A stretch of DNA of 64,000 nucleotides from Parapedobacter indicus. Its GTDB lineage: Bacteria; Bacteroidota; Bacteroidia; Sphingobacteriales; Sphingobacteriaceae. A program made the translations under genes and the position numbers. Location of the stretch: positions 1-64,000 of the forward strand of contig NZ_FOQO01000005.1 of NCBI RefSeq assembly GCF_900113765.1. The letters are read 5' to 3'. This document shows, piece by piece, positions 47,006 through 56,703 of this stretch (position 1 is its first letter; each line of letters starts with the position of its first letter). The notes beneath the pieces are model-generated. The model saw only the letters and a list, made by a program, of their open reading frames with translations, did no database searches and was not told where the DNA came from.

Positions 47006-49156
47006 CTATATTTCAGTCGCCATAGCCGGGTCACTGACGCCGTCCATTCCGGTTTCTATTCTTCCGGCAAAACGGTGCAAAAAACCCGTTGAGGCTTTCA
47101 CGGTAAAGTCGTACCAATTGCTGCTTTTTTCCAGCTTTATTTGTTTCTTCATTTTTTTTCGGGGAGCCAGGGAAATCGGAGTTGACTTTTCATAATCATA
47201 TGCATTCGCCGAAATTTCCAGACTTAAAGAAGCCGGTGAATTGTTCTGCAAAAGAATAGAAAGCCCCCCGTTTCGATGATTGTATTCCAGTTCGATCTCC
47301 GGTTCGGCATCGCCTATATTTCCCGCAAATTTATGGAAATACCCGTTTGGGCCATATACTTCGAGGTGATAGGCACCGTTTGTCTCACTCACCTTCCATT
47401 CGTCTGCCAGCAACTTACCCGCTTCCACCGTGTACCGCCGTGGAATCCGATCTAGCCGATGCATGTCATATACATGATATACAGCCCCTTTGTTCCCCCT
47501 GTTTTCAAAAACAAGCTGTACCTGCTTTTGATCTTTCAGGTATTTCAATGTGCAATGCAACCGATAGGGAAGCGCTCGCGAAAAACGGGTTCCTCGCTCT
47601 TGGTATAATTGGGCTGGCTGTTCGGGAGCAACAGCCTTGGGAAGTGCTTTAGACGCCGCATCCATGCTTTCAAATCCGGATGTATCCGGCATAACCGGCA
47701 GCTTTGGATCGTTGGGTGTGACAAAGTCGAATGCAGAAGTTAGGTCACTGCTAACGGCGCGATGCCACGGCGAAATAGCCGGAAGGATTACGCCAAACCT
47801 TTTTTCGATAAACTGTCCTATCGATGTATGATCGGCCACTGCTGAATCCACCCACCCGCCTTTGCTCCAAGGGGACAGAATATACATCGGCACACGGGGA
47901 CCCATCCCCCAAGGACGTACATTTCCGGAGATCGTGTCTCTTTTGTCAATGTAAACGCGTGACGTATTGGTATCTTCCAGGTTGTCCTTGTCATCGTGGA
48001 AATACATACCGGCAACGTCTATCGTTGATTTACCGGCCAGCGTGCCATCCAAGTTGTAAGAAGGGACCGCGGGCGCGGGCAGGTGATCAAAAAGGCCATC
48101 ATTCTCATCGAAAGTCAGGAAGAAAACGGTCTTGCTCCATACCGCCGGATTGGACGTAATGGCAGACAACACTTCGTGTGTAAAGTTGGACGCACGGTAG
48201 GGGCTGGAAGGAGCACCCGGATGTTCGGAATTGCTCTGTGAGGGCAATATCCAGCTTACTTGCGGAAGGGTATTGTTTTTCACGTCGTTAGCCAGGTCTT
48301 CCAGCGACCAGTGCCGCATTCCATTTTCATAGATCGGATCCCCGGGTTTCGCATTCCGGAAGCTTTCAAAGGCCAGGCAGCCGTGCATAGCCCCGGTCCA
48401 ATTATCGTTCGGATCCTGATAAATGCGCCAACTGATCCCCGCCTGTTGCAACACGTCCGGAATGGTGGGCCATTTGAATGCACTTCCTTGATAGGTATAT
48501 CCCGGGTCCGGCATTTCGCCTTTGATCCAGCAACGGAGGTTGACCGGTTCCGAATCCGCATCGGTGCAGTTGATGCCGGCTGCCTGCTTTTCAGGATCCC
48601 AACCGGATCCTGACCAAAACACGATCCGGTTGGGATCTGTACCCGTGGCAATGGAACAGTGATAGGCATCGCAGATGGTAAAATATTCGGCCATGGCGTA
48701 TTGAAAGGGAATTTCTTCCCTGGTATAATACGCCATGGAATAGGGGGTCTTAAACAACGGCCAGAATCCGTATTTTCCCTGATTCCACGCGGCTTGCGTA
48801 TCTGGAAAATTATGCGGAGTGCCATTGACGAAAGCAGCGTTTGATATTTTCCGGTCGGCACGATAAGGAGGGACAATCTTTTTGCCGTCTGACTGATGAA
48901 ATGCCCGCTGACCGCTTTCAAGCGGGATGGGAAAACGGTCTCCAAAACCGCGCACCCCTTTCATTGCGCCAAAATAGTGATCAAAGGAACGGTTTTCCTG
49001 CATGAGGATCACAATGTGTTGTACATCTTTTATGGACCTTGTGGCGTTGTAGGCCTGTACCGCCAACGCTTTTTGCAAAAGCGGTTCCCACAAGGAAGCT
49101 GCCAGTCCCGCCGTTGCGGACAATTTGATAAAATCCCTTCGGTGTAGCTTGGACAT
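47006..49156 (-). CDS. Phosphocholine-specific phospholipase C
   Basis: A 716-aa exported esterase. A Tat signal (LHRRDFIKLSATAGLAASLW) is followed by the phosphoesterase domain (about 44-460) with IVILMQENRSFDHYFGAMKG, WSGSGWDPEK and FLTFDENDGLFDH holding metal and nucleophile residues. Two DUF756-type C-terminal domains (about 525-610 and 620-705) end the protein. It hydrolyses phosphatidylcholine or sphingomyelin in the periplasm or outside, releasing phosphocholine. Full length for the family, so probably functional. Confidence 0.93.
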   Translation of the reverse strand: MSKLHRRDFIKLSATAGLAASLWEPLLQKALAVQAYNATRSIKDVQHIVILMQENRSFDHYFGAMKGVRGFGDRFPIPLESGQRAFHQSDGKKIVPPYRADRKISNAAFVNGTPHNFPDTQAAWNQGKYGFWPLFKTPYSMAYYTREEIPFQYAMAEYFTICDAYHCSIATGTDPNRIVFWSGSGWDPEKQAAGINCTDADSEPVNLRCWIKGEMPDPGYTYQGSAFKWPTIPDVLQQAGISWRIYQDPNDNWTGAMHGCLAFESFRNAKPGDPIYENGMRHWSLEDLANDVKNNTLPQVSWILPSQSNSEHPGAPSSPYRASNFTHEVLSAITSNPAVWSKTVFFLTFDENDGLFDHLPAPAVPSYNLDGTLAGKSTIDVAGMYFHDDKDNLEDTNTSRVYIDKRDTISGNVRPWGMGPRVPMYILSPWSKGGWVDSAVADHTSIGQFIEKRFGVILPAISPWHRAVSSDLTSAFDFVTPNDPKLPVMPDTSGFESMDAASKALPKAVAPEQPAQLYQERGTRFSRALPYRLHCTLKYLKDQKQVQLVFENRGNKGAVYHVYDMHRLDRIPRRYTVEAGKLLADEWKVSETNGAYHLEVYGPNGYFHKFAGNIGDAEPEIELEYNHRNGGLSILLQNNSPASLSLEISANAYDYEKSTPISLAPRKKMKKQIKLEKSSNWYDFTVKASTGFLHRFAGRIETGMDGVSDPAMATEI

Positions 49157-49211
49157 GTTGTTTTCTTTTACTTAATGTACATTAACTATTCATTTCGGAT
49201 CGGTTCGCCGC

Positions 49212-50210
49212 TTATACCAGCAGCGCTGCGGGATTTTCGGGTTCCAGCCCCTGAGATAAACGCGACAGGTTAGTCAATGTTGTAGACGCAATCTCTTCCA
49301 ATGCTTCGGCGGTAAAAAAAGCCTGATGACCGGTCACCAGCACATTGGGAAAACTCATAAGCAGCTGAATGGCATCATCGTCTAATATCGTTTGTGAAAG
49401 ATCCCGGAAAAAGAGTTTCTCCTCTTGCTCGTATACATCGATTCCCAGATAGCCGATGTGCTTGGAGCGCAGCCCTTCTAACACTGCCGCCGTATCAATA
49501 AGCCCGCCCCGACTCGTATTGATAATCATCACCCTCGGTTTCATCAACTTCAGTGTTTCCCGATTGATCAGGTGGTTGGTGTCAGGGGTCAACGGACAAT
49601 GTAGCGAAATAACATCTGCCCGGTTAAAAAGCTGGGATAAAGGCACATACTTTACTCCAGCAGTCTTGAGGGCATCGTCTTCATACAGGTCATAAGCAAG
49701 TAACTCGCAACCAAAACCGCGCATGATTCGGGCAAATGCCTTCCCGATGTTGCCCGTGCCGACAATGCCGATCACCTTGCCATGCAGATTAAAGCCCATG
49801 AGGCCATTAAGTGAAAAGTTCTGTTCCCGCACCCGGTTATACGCTTTATGAGTTTTACGGTTGAGGGTAAGCATCATGGCCAGAGCATGTTCTGCCACCG
49901 CCTCCGGCGAATAGGCCGGTACACGGCAAACACGCAAGCCGTATTGCCTGGCAGCATCCAGGTCGATGTTGTTGAAGCCTGCACATCGCATGGCGATGTA
50001 TTTCACACCCCGGTCGGCCAAAATGCGCAATACTTCCGCCGTAAGCTTGTCGTTGACAAAGGCACAGACGGCATCCGATTCCTCTACCGCATTGACGATA
50101 TGTGGCCCTAAATGAGTTTCATAAAAGATGAAATCGAAGCCGAAGGTTTCGTTGAGCCGCCCAAAAAAATCCTTATCATAAGGCTTTGCCGAGAAAAAGG
50201 TGACTTTCAT
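49212..50210 (-). CDS. ldhA: D-lactate dehydrogenase / 2-hydroxyacid dehydrogenase
   Basis: A 332-aa NAD-dependent D-2-hydroxyacid dehydrogenase, most like fermentative D-lactate dehydrogenase. The Rossmann motif is GIVGTGNIGKAFARI; the catalytic Arg is in NTSRGGLIDT, Glu in GIDVYEQEEKLFF and His in VTGHQAFFT. The N-terminal MKVTFFSAKPYDKDFF is characteristic of LdhA. A near-consensus TATCTTTA box lies just upstream of the ATG. Confidence 0.9.
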   Translation of the reverse strand: MKVTFFSAKPYDKDFFGRLNETFGFDFIFYETHLGPHIVNAVEESDAVCAFVNDKLTAEVLRILADRGVKYIAMRCAGFNNIDLDAARQYGLRVCRVPAYSPEAVAEHALAMMLTLNRKTHKAYNRVREQNFSLNGLMGFNLHGKVIGIVGTGNIGKAFARIMRGFGCELLAYDLYEDDALKTAGVKYVPLSQLFNRADVISLHCPLTPDTNHLINRETLKLMKPRVMIINTSRGGLIDTAAVLEGLRSKHIGYLGIDVYEQEEKLFFRDLSQTILDDDAIQLLMSFPNVLVTGHQAFFTAEALEEIASTTLTNLSRLSQGLEPENPAALLV

Positions 50211-50292
50211 GGGTTTAAAGATAATAAGTTACCTCCAGAAATAGGGCACAAAGTTGTCCCTCAATGGCAGAGGAGAGACCGACGCAATTATA

Positions 50293-50323
50293 TTGCATAT
50301 AAAAGCGAGTTTAGCTAAGTTTG
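50293..50323 (+). promoter_or_regulatory. Bacteroidota-type promoter of the DUF6377 gene
   Basis: TTG (50293-50295), exactly 20 nt, TAAGTTTG (50316-50323). The -7 box ends 5 nt before the ATG at 50329, so transcription should begin at or within a few bases of the start codon. Confidence 0.65.
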
Positions 50324-50328
50324 TAAAA

Positions 50329-51951
50329 ATGAAGCCAAGCCCCATTTTGTTGTTGCTTCTGATCGTCCTAGCTGCTTACTCCGCCAAGGCCAACGACGCT
50401 GTACTCGCAAAACTCCAGCAGGTCATGCAAAACAGGGACCTGTACGATACGGTAAAAGAAAACAAAATAACTACCCTCAAGCAGCAGTTGCAACAGGACC
50501 CGCCGAACCTATTCCGCCAATACCAACTTAATCGGCAGCTTATTGAAGCTTACAAAAAATACAAAGCCGATTCGGCCATTTTCTATGCACAGCGAAACCA
50601 ACAGATTGCAAAGGCACTGGCCAACACCAACTTCAAAGACGAAACAGCCATCCAGCTGGCTTGGCTGTATTCCTCCGGCGGACTCTATATTGAATCGGAG
50701 GAGCTGCTGAATGGAATAGACCGCACCGCACTTGCCAGCGAGCTTTTGCCCCATTATTACGAAACATACCTCTCATTTTGCAGCCGGTACGGACAAAGCA
50801 ATGCCAACGATGCCTACTACCAGAAAAGCGAATTATACCGCGACTCGTTGCTGGCTGTACTGGATACAAACTCTTTAAAATACAAGATTACCGCAGCTAC
50901 CCGCATCTTGTACCGCGGGCAACCCAAACAGGCGGAGGTAAGGTTACTGGCTTTGCTCGACCAAACCGACAACCAAAATCCGGAACAAGCGCTCATTACG
51001 TACCTCCTCGGGGTCATCAGCAAAAATGAAGGCGACATCGCCCAACAGTTGCATTATTTCGCGTTATCGGCCATTACTGACGTCATTAATTCCATTAAAG
51101 ACAATGCATCGCTTCAGGGCCTGGCCCTGACTTTTTATGATATGGGCGACATCACGCAGGCCTATCAGTTTATGGAAGCGGCCATCAACGATGCCATATT
51201 TTGTAACGTACGATACCGCACCGTGGAAAGCACGAGCTACTATCCGATCATCAATGCGTCCTTCCGGGCGCTGGAACAAGAACAGAAAGCCGGGCTCCGG
51301 CTCTTCTTAATTTTAATCAGCCTATTATCCCTCGGTTTGATCATTGGCATTGTCTACAGCTATATCCAGATGAAGCGGCTGGCGAAAACCCGAAAAGCCC
51401 TCTCTCAAACAAACCAGCAACTCAGCCAGTTAAACCATGCGCTCCGGAAGGCGAATGAAAACCTGTTTGAAGCCAACCACATCAAGGAAGAATACATCGC
51501 CCATTTCTTTGATATCTGCTCAGCCAACATCGAAAAGCTCGAAAATTACCGCAAATCCCTGCATAAGAAAGCGGTTAACAGCCAATATAATCTATTGCTC
51601 AAAGAATTAAAGTCAACCGACCTAGCTGAAAACGAATTGGCCGAATTATACCGTAATTTTGATACCATTTTCCTGAACCTTTATCCGACATTTGTGTCTG
51701 AATTCAACAGCTTGCTGCTGCCCGATGAAGAGATTCTTCCCAAGCCCGGCGAGCTGCTTAACACCGAACTGCGGATTTTTGCACTGTTGCGTCTTGGCAT
51801 CACGGACAGCGTAAAAATCGCGAGTTTCCTGCGCTACTCCCTACGAACCGTCTATAACTACCGCACAAAAATAAGGCACAAAGCAGCTATGTCGCGTGAA
51901 GAATTTGAAGCTCAGATCAAACAAATAGGTACGCTCCGACAGATTACCTAG
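50329..51951 (+). CDS. DUF6377 domain-containing membrane regulator
   Basis: A 540-aa membrane-spanning regulator likely to control the adjacent glycan locus. In order: signal peptide (MKPSPILLLLLIVLAAYSAK), TPR-like helical periplasmic region (about 25-315), a membrane segment (about 324-346, FLILISLLSLGLIIGIVYSY), a coiled coil (about 350-385), a cytoplasmic domain with AHFFDICSANIEKLENYRKS, and a C-terminal LuxR-like helix-turn-helix (GITDSVKIASFLRYSLRTVY, about 490-515). This SusR-like layout senses a sugar outside and binds DNA inside. The ORF is open to 50254, but ATG 50329 gives the signal peptide. Confidence 0.88.
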   Translation: MKPSPILLLLLIVLAAYSAKANDAVLAKLQQVMQNRDLYDTVKENKITTLKQQLQQDPPNLFRQYQLNRQLIEAYKKYKADSAIFYAQRNQQIAKALANTNFKDETAIQLAWLYSSGGLYIESEELLNGIDRTALASELLPHYYETYLSFCSRYGQSNANDAYYQKSELYRDSLLAVLDTNSLKYKITAATRILYRGQPKQAEVRLLALLDQTDNQNPEQALITYLLGVISKNEGDIAQQLHYFALSAITDVINSIKDNASLQGLALTFYDMGDITQAYQFMEAAINDAIFCNVRYRTVESTSYYPIINASFRALEQEQKAGLRLFLILISLLSLGLIIGIVYSYIQMKRLAKTRKALSQTNQQLSQLNHALRKANENLFEANHIKEEYIAHFFDICSANIEKLENYRKSLHKKAVNSQYNLLLKELKSTDLAENELAELYRNFDTIFLNLYPTFVSEFNSLLLPDEEILPKPGELLNTELRIFALLRLGITDSVKIASFLRYSLRTVYNYRTKIRHKAAMSREEFEAQIKQIGTLRQIT

Positions 51952-52092
51952 GCCAAATGACTTGCTCAAAGGTTACTTTTTCGGCTGGCAGCAAAAACAC
52001 AAAACACTGAATACAAGATAAATACATTTTACAGGTTTTACTTTTTCCCTTCATCGCTGCCGGAAGTAGGAAATTTCCCCGGAGACGGTACT

Positions 52093-52100
52093 TAATTTTG
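52093..52100 (+). promoter_or_regulatory. -7 box upstream of the PUL susC
   Basis: TAATTTTG matches TAnnTTTG and lies 82 nt before the susC ATG. No TTG is found 20 nt upstream, which would fit activator dependence. Nothing else is recognised in the 231-nt gap from the DUF6377 gene. Confidence 0.4.
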
Positions 52101-52182
52101 TCGTGCAAGAACGACGGTCGCTTTTGCAACGGTTGGGATAGCCAATAAACCCAAATAATAACCTGTATTAAACATCTTGGAT

Positions 52183-55164
52183 ATGCAGCTTTTCTTTACA
52201 CAATTAAAAAGGGGTATTTTCCCTATTTTTTTACTACTGACGTGGCTCAACACCTCACCAGGTTTTGCCCAGACCAGCCTGCGTGTTACGGGTGCGGTGA
52301 TTGATGCCAGCAACGGGCAGCCCATGTTCGGCGTGTCCGTCTCCCAAAAGGGAACAACGAATGGCACGACAACGGATGATAAGGGCCATTTTGTTTTGAA
52401 TAATGTGCCTGAAGGGGCGGTTATAGCCATTTCCTTTGTCGGTTATGATCCGATTGAGCTACCTGCCGGTAACACTCCCATGGCGGTGCAGCTTAACCCC
52501 TCGTTGAACATGCTGGAAGACGTAGTCGTCATCGGTTACGGCTCGGTGAAACGTAAAGACGTAACCACCGCTATTTCCAGCGTCTCAATGGACGACCTCA
52601 ATGAACGGCCGATTGTATCAGCGGCACAAGCCATACAGGGCAGGGCAGCCGGCGTGTCGGTTATCCAGCCGAACGGGGCGCCGGGGGGCGAAACGTCTAT
52701 CCGTATCCGCGGAACGACTTCGTTCAACGGCAGCAACGACCCGCTTTATGTGGTTGATGGGGTGCCGGTGGATAACATCAACTTCCTTTCGCCACAGGAT
52801 ATCGCCGATATGCAAATCCTGAAAGATGCTTCATCGGCAGCCATCTACGGCTCGCGTGCGGCCAACGGGGTGGTGCTCATAACGACCAAAACCGGCAGGC
52901 CGGGCGAGGCACGCATTGCCGTCAACGCCCAAGTTACCCAAAACCAGGTTGCCAACTCCATTACGCCGCTCAACACAGCGCAATACACCGAACTGATGGA
53001 CGAAATTGGCATCGTAAATTTGCCCGATGGACTGACCGATCAGACGGATTGGTTTGAAGAAACCTATCAGCCTGGCCGGATTCAAAACTATCAAGTATCC
53101 ATCTCCGACGGTACCGAAAAGCTGAAATATTTCCTTTCCGGAGGTTACCTGGACGAAAAGGGAGTACTCGATGCGGCTTTTTACAAAAGGTATAACTTCC
53201 GGGCCAACATTGACAATCAGGTACGGAAATGGCTCAATGTCAATGCCAACGTAACCTATTCCGACTATTCCAGCAATGGCATCAACACCGGCAATGGGGC
53301 CAACCGAGGCGGTGTGGTATTGGCCGTGATTAACACGCCGACCTTTGCACCCATATGGGATCCGGAAAATCCCGGGCAATACAATACCAATTTCTATGGG
53401 GTCAATATCACGAGCCCCCTGGAAAATTTGGCTCGCAGCAAGGACAACCAGAACCGGGAAAATAGATTAATTGCTTCGGGCCATGCGTTAATCTCCTTTC
53501 TTCCGGAACTCACGCTCAAGTCTTCGTTTACATTGGACCGCCGCAATGCGGTGAATACTTCCTTCTTAGATCCCTATACCACCTCTTGGGGCCGCAATCA
53601 GTATGGCGAGGGTTCGGACAACCGCAATATCAACACGGTCACCACGTGGGACAATGTGGCGAACTATAACAAGTCGTTCGGTATGCACAACCTGGAGGTC
53701 ATGGCCGGCTCTTCATGGACGCAATCGTATTATTCCAACAGTTGGATAAATGGATCGCACTACCGGAATGGGTCGATACCCACGCTGAATGCGGCCAACC
53801 GCATTGCCTGGGACAATACGGGCAGCGGGGGCTCCGACTGGGCGATCATGTCGTTCTTCGGGCGCGTGTCTTACAACTTCAACAGCAAGTACCTCCTCAC
53901 GGCCAATCTCCGTTCCGACGGCTCCTCCAAGCTGCACCCCGACCACCGATGGGGCCTCTTCCCTTCGGCTTCTGCAGCCTGGCGTCTTTCGGCAGAGCCG
54001 TTTCTGGAGGACGTGACTTGGCTGGACGACCTGAAAATCCGTGCCGGCTGGGGACAGACGGGTAATCAATCGGGCGTGGGCGACTATGCGTACTTGCAAC
54101 GCTACAACATTACCCGCCTTCCGTGGTTTGAAGAAGAATATGTCAATGCCGTGCCCACCATCTCGCCCGCCAATCTCCGGACGCGCGACCTGACCTGGGA
54201 AACCACGACGCAAACCGGCGTGGGCATCGATTTCACCGCGCTCCGCAACCGACTGACGGTAAACCTCGACTATTATTACAAGAAAACGACCGACATGCTC
54301 ATGTGGGTGACCTTGCCCCCAGGGCAAGCATCCGGTTCGATTATCCGCAACGAAGGCGAGATGAGCAACCGTGGCTTTGAAATTGCTGTAAACAGCCGCA
54401 ATTTCATCGGCGATTTCAGCTGGGATACGGATTTTAACATTTCCTTTAACCGCAACCGGTTTGATTACGTTGCCCTGACCCCGTTCTACTGGGCGGCGCC
54501 GACCAGCGATGTCATCAGCGACCAAGTGGTACGCAACGGGCCCGGACGTCCGTTGAGCGGCTTCTACGGCTACGTGGCCGACGGAGTGGATCCGGAAACC
54601 GGCCAGCTCATCTATCGGGACCTCAATGAGGACGGAAAAATTACGCCCACGGACCGTTCGTACATCGGCGACCCGAATCCGGACTTTACGTTCGGATTGA
54701 CCAATACGCTTTCTTGGAAAAACGTTAACCTGAGCGTATTTTTACAAGGGTCGTACGGCAATGATATTTTCAATGCTTCGCGCATCGAAACCGAAGGGAT
54801 GTATGATGGGAAGAACCAATCGACACGTGTGCTGGACCGCTGGCGCATCCCGGGCCAGGTTACGGACGTGCCCAAAGCTGGGTTCGACCTGCGCAACTCC
54901 TCTTATTTTGTGGAGGATGGAAGCTACCTCCGTGTAAAAAACATTTCCTTGGGATACAATGTTCGGTCAGATGCACTCACACGCTTAGGCATCAACCGGT
55001 TACAACCCTATATTTCGGCTACTAATCTGCTTACCTGGACCAACTACTCGGGCATGGACCCCGAAGTAAACCAATGGGGAAACAGCGGTGCCGTACAAGG
55101 CATAGACTGGGGTACATATCCGCAAAATCGGTCGTTTGTGGTGGGTATCAATGTTGAATTTTAA
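52183..55164 (+). CDS. SusC/RagA family TonB-linked outer-membrane transporter
   Basis: A 993-aa glycan importer of the outer membrane. Signal peptide to about residue 28 (PGFAQ), CarboxypepD_reg-like domain (LRVTGAVIDASNGQPMFGVS), plug (LEDVVVIGYGSVKRKDVTTA, IRGTTSFNGSNDPLYVVDGV, DASSAAIYGSRAANGVVLIT) and a barrel ending in Phe. The ATG at 52183 is preferred over a TTG at 52177. susD overlaps the region immediately downstream (10-nt gap), then GH30 and a surface protein follow, making one operon. Confidence 0.95.
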   Translation: MQLFFTQLKRGIFPIFLLLTWLNTSPGFAQTSLRVTGAVIDASNGQPMFGVSVSQKGTTNGTTTDDKGHFVLNNVPEGAVIAISFVGYDPIELPAGNTPMAVQLNPSLNMLEDVVVIGYGSVKRKDVTTAISSVSMDDLNERPIVSAAQAIQGRAAGVSVIQPNGAPGGETSIRIRGTTSFNGSNDPLYVVDGVPVDNINFLSPQDIADMQILKDASSAAIYGSRAANGVVLITTKTGRPGEARIAVNAQVTQNQVANSITPLNTAQYTELMDEIGIVNLPDGLTDQTDWFEETYQPGRIQNYQVSISDGTEKLKYFLSGGYLDEKGVLDAAFYKRYNFRANIDNQVRKWLNVNANVTYSDYSSNGINTGNGANRGGVVLAVINTPTFAPIWDPENPGQYNTNFYGVNITSPLENLARSKDNQNRENRLIASGHALISFLPELTLKSSFTLDRRNAVNTSFLDPYTTSWGRNQYGEGSDNRNINTVTTWDNVANYNKSFGMHNLEVMAGSSWTQSYYSNSWINGSHYRNGSIPTLNAANRIAWDNTGSGGSDWAIMSFFGRVSYNFNSKYLLTANLRSDGSSKLHPDHRWGLFPSASAAWRLSAEPFLEDVTWLDDLKIRAGWGQTGNQSGVGDYAYLQRYNITRLPWFEEEYVNAVPTISPANLRTRDLTWETTTQTGVGIDFTALRNRLTVNLDYYYKKTTDMLMWVTLPPGQASGSIIRNEGEMSNRGFEIAVNSRNFIGDFSWDTDFNISFNRNRFDYVALTPFYWAAPTSDVISDQVVRNGPGRPLSGFYGYVADGVDPETGQLIYRDLNEDGKITPTDRSYIGDPNPDFTFGLTNTLSWKNVNLSVFLQGSYGNDIFNASRIETEGMYDGKNQSTRVLDRWRIPGQVTDVPKAGFDLRNSSYFVEDGSYLRVKNISLGYNVRSDALTRLGINRLQPYISATNLLTWTNYSGMDPEVNQWGNSGAVQGIDWGTYPQNRSFVVGINVEF

Positions 55165-55174
55165 TTCGAATAAG

Positions 55175-56686
55175 ATGAAAATATACGCTCATATTCTGAT
55201 GATTTCCGGCATGGCGGCGCTACTGTCGTCGTGCTCACTGATCACCGAACCAATAGATACCTATTCGGATGTTACCGAGGGTGTCAACGATGCAGGGCAA
55301 GAGGTGGTTTTTAAAGACAAAGCAGCTGTTGAAAGCCATATGCAGACTATTTACCGTCAGCTGAACGATCGCCAGGAGCACTGGTATCTCGATCTGTTGC
55401 TCATCGCCGATGCACATTCCGACAATGCATATGGCGGTACCACGGGTGCCGAAGTAATTCCGTTTGAAAACAATGCGTTGGACGCTTCGAACTCCGTGTT
55501 AGCACGCGACTGGACACGGTACCTGGAAGACGTAGCACGGGCTAACCGGCTGTTGCTCAATATTGACAGCGTACAAGATGCGTCCCTAACAACAACCGAA
55601 CGTGCACAGTACAAGGCCGAGGCAAAAATTTTCCGTGCACTGGTTTATTTTGACATGGTGCGCATATGGGGTGATGTGCCGTTGATTATCACCGAAGCGC
55701 CGGATATTACGGCCGAAAACATCGAGGAAGTCTACGATCTGTATTTCCCGGCCCAATCGCCCGAGGAAGAGGTTTACCGCCAAATCGAGACAGACTTGCT
55801 AGAGGCGCTTCCAGATGCGCCTGCTGTAAACCCTTCAGATAAAACCTTGTTTACCAAATCGGTCGCCCGGGCCATGCTCGCAAAAGTGTATGCCGAGAAA
55901 CCGATACGGGATTATACCAAAGTCATCCAGTATGCAGACGAGCTTGCTGCAGACGGCTTTGGCTTGGTAGCCGACCTGAACGAACTCTTTGGTACCAATG
56001 CAGTCGGATCCGATGCTCAGGCCCGCAACACCGTGGAGTCCATCCTGGAAGCCCATTTTTTTCCCGGAAGCGGAAACTGGGTTACGTGGATGTTCGGCCG
56101 CGACCTGTCCAACTACGATAACAGCTTTACCTGGGCTAAATGGGTAACCCCCTCGCGCAACCTCATCCGTGCCTACCAACAGGAGGGCGACGAAAAGCGT
56201 TACGAGCAGGCCATTGTGTACTACGAAACCAGCTGGAGCAATTATTACCCCGCAGCTAACTACCCGTTTATGTACAAGATCCGTTCGGCCCATAACAGCA
56301 TCATTAAGCTCCGTTATGCAGATATCCTGTTACTGAAAGCCGAGGCCCTGATTATGACGAGTAACCTGGAAGACGCAGCGGCGATTATTGACCAAATCCG
56401 GCAGCGTGCCGGGCTAGCCCGCTTATCCAGCGCTGTGCGCACCGACCCAACAGCGATGCTGGATGCACTCCTGAAAGAACGGCGGCTCGAACTCGCTTTC
56501 GAAGGACAGCGCTGGTTCGATTTGGTGCGGTTGGATAAAGTGGAAGAGGTGATGAACGCTGTCTACGCCAGCGACGAAGGACGCTTAACACAGGCCTATC
56601 CGTTCAACAGCACCTCTTACCGGCTGCCCATTCCACAAAACGCTATCGATCAGAATCCCAAATTAGTACAGAACCCCGGATATTGA
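55175..56686 (+). CDS. RagB/SusD family glycan-binding lipoprotein
   Basis: A 503-aa surface lipoprotein that caps the adjacent SusC. The lipobox is LLSSC (C20). Helical-repeat segments include AEAKIFRALVYFDMVRIWGD (the conserved FRALxYFxxVxxxGD) and LLKERRLELAFEGQRWFDLV, ending NPKLVQNPGY. The ATG at 55175 lies 10 nt after the susC stop; the frame extends upstream into susC without a signal peptide. Confidence 0.95.
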   Translation: MKIYAHILMISGMAALLSSCSLITEPIDTYSDVTEGVNDAGQEVVFKDKAAVESHMQTIYRQLNDRQEHWYLDLLLIADAHSDNAYGGTTGAEVIPFENNALDASNSVLARDWTRYLEDVARANRLLLNIDSVQDASLTTTERAQYKAEAKIFRALVYFDMVRIWGDVPLIITEAPDITAENIEEVYDLYFPAQSPEEEVYRQIETDLLEALPDAPAVNPSDKTLFTKSVARAMLAKVYAEKPIRDYTKVIQYADELAADGFGLVADLNELFGTNAVGSDAQARNTVESILEAHFFPGSGNWVTWMFGRDLSNYDNSFTWAKWVTPSRNLIRAYQQEGDEKRYEQAIVYYETSWSNYYPAANYPFMYKIRSAHNSIIKLRYADILLLKAEALIMTSNLEDAAAIIDQIRQRAGLARLSSAVRTDPTAMLDALLKERRLELAFEGQRWFDLVRLDKVEEVMNAVYASDEGRLTQAYPFNSTSYRLPIPQNAIDQNPKLVQNPGY

Positions 56687-56703
56687 CATTGCAAACACTT
56701 CGT

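Noticed and set aside
53713..54525. 270-aa open frame on the minus strand
   Set aside because: It lies wholly inside the SusC gene on the opposite strand, has no domain or signal peptide, and follows from the codon bias of the real gene.
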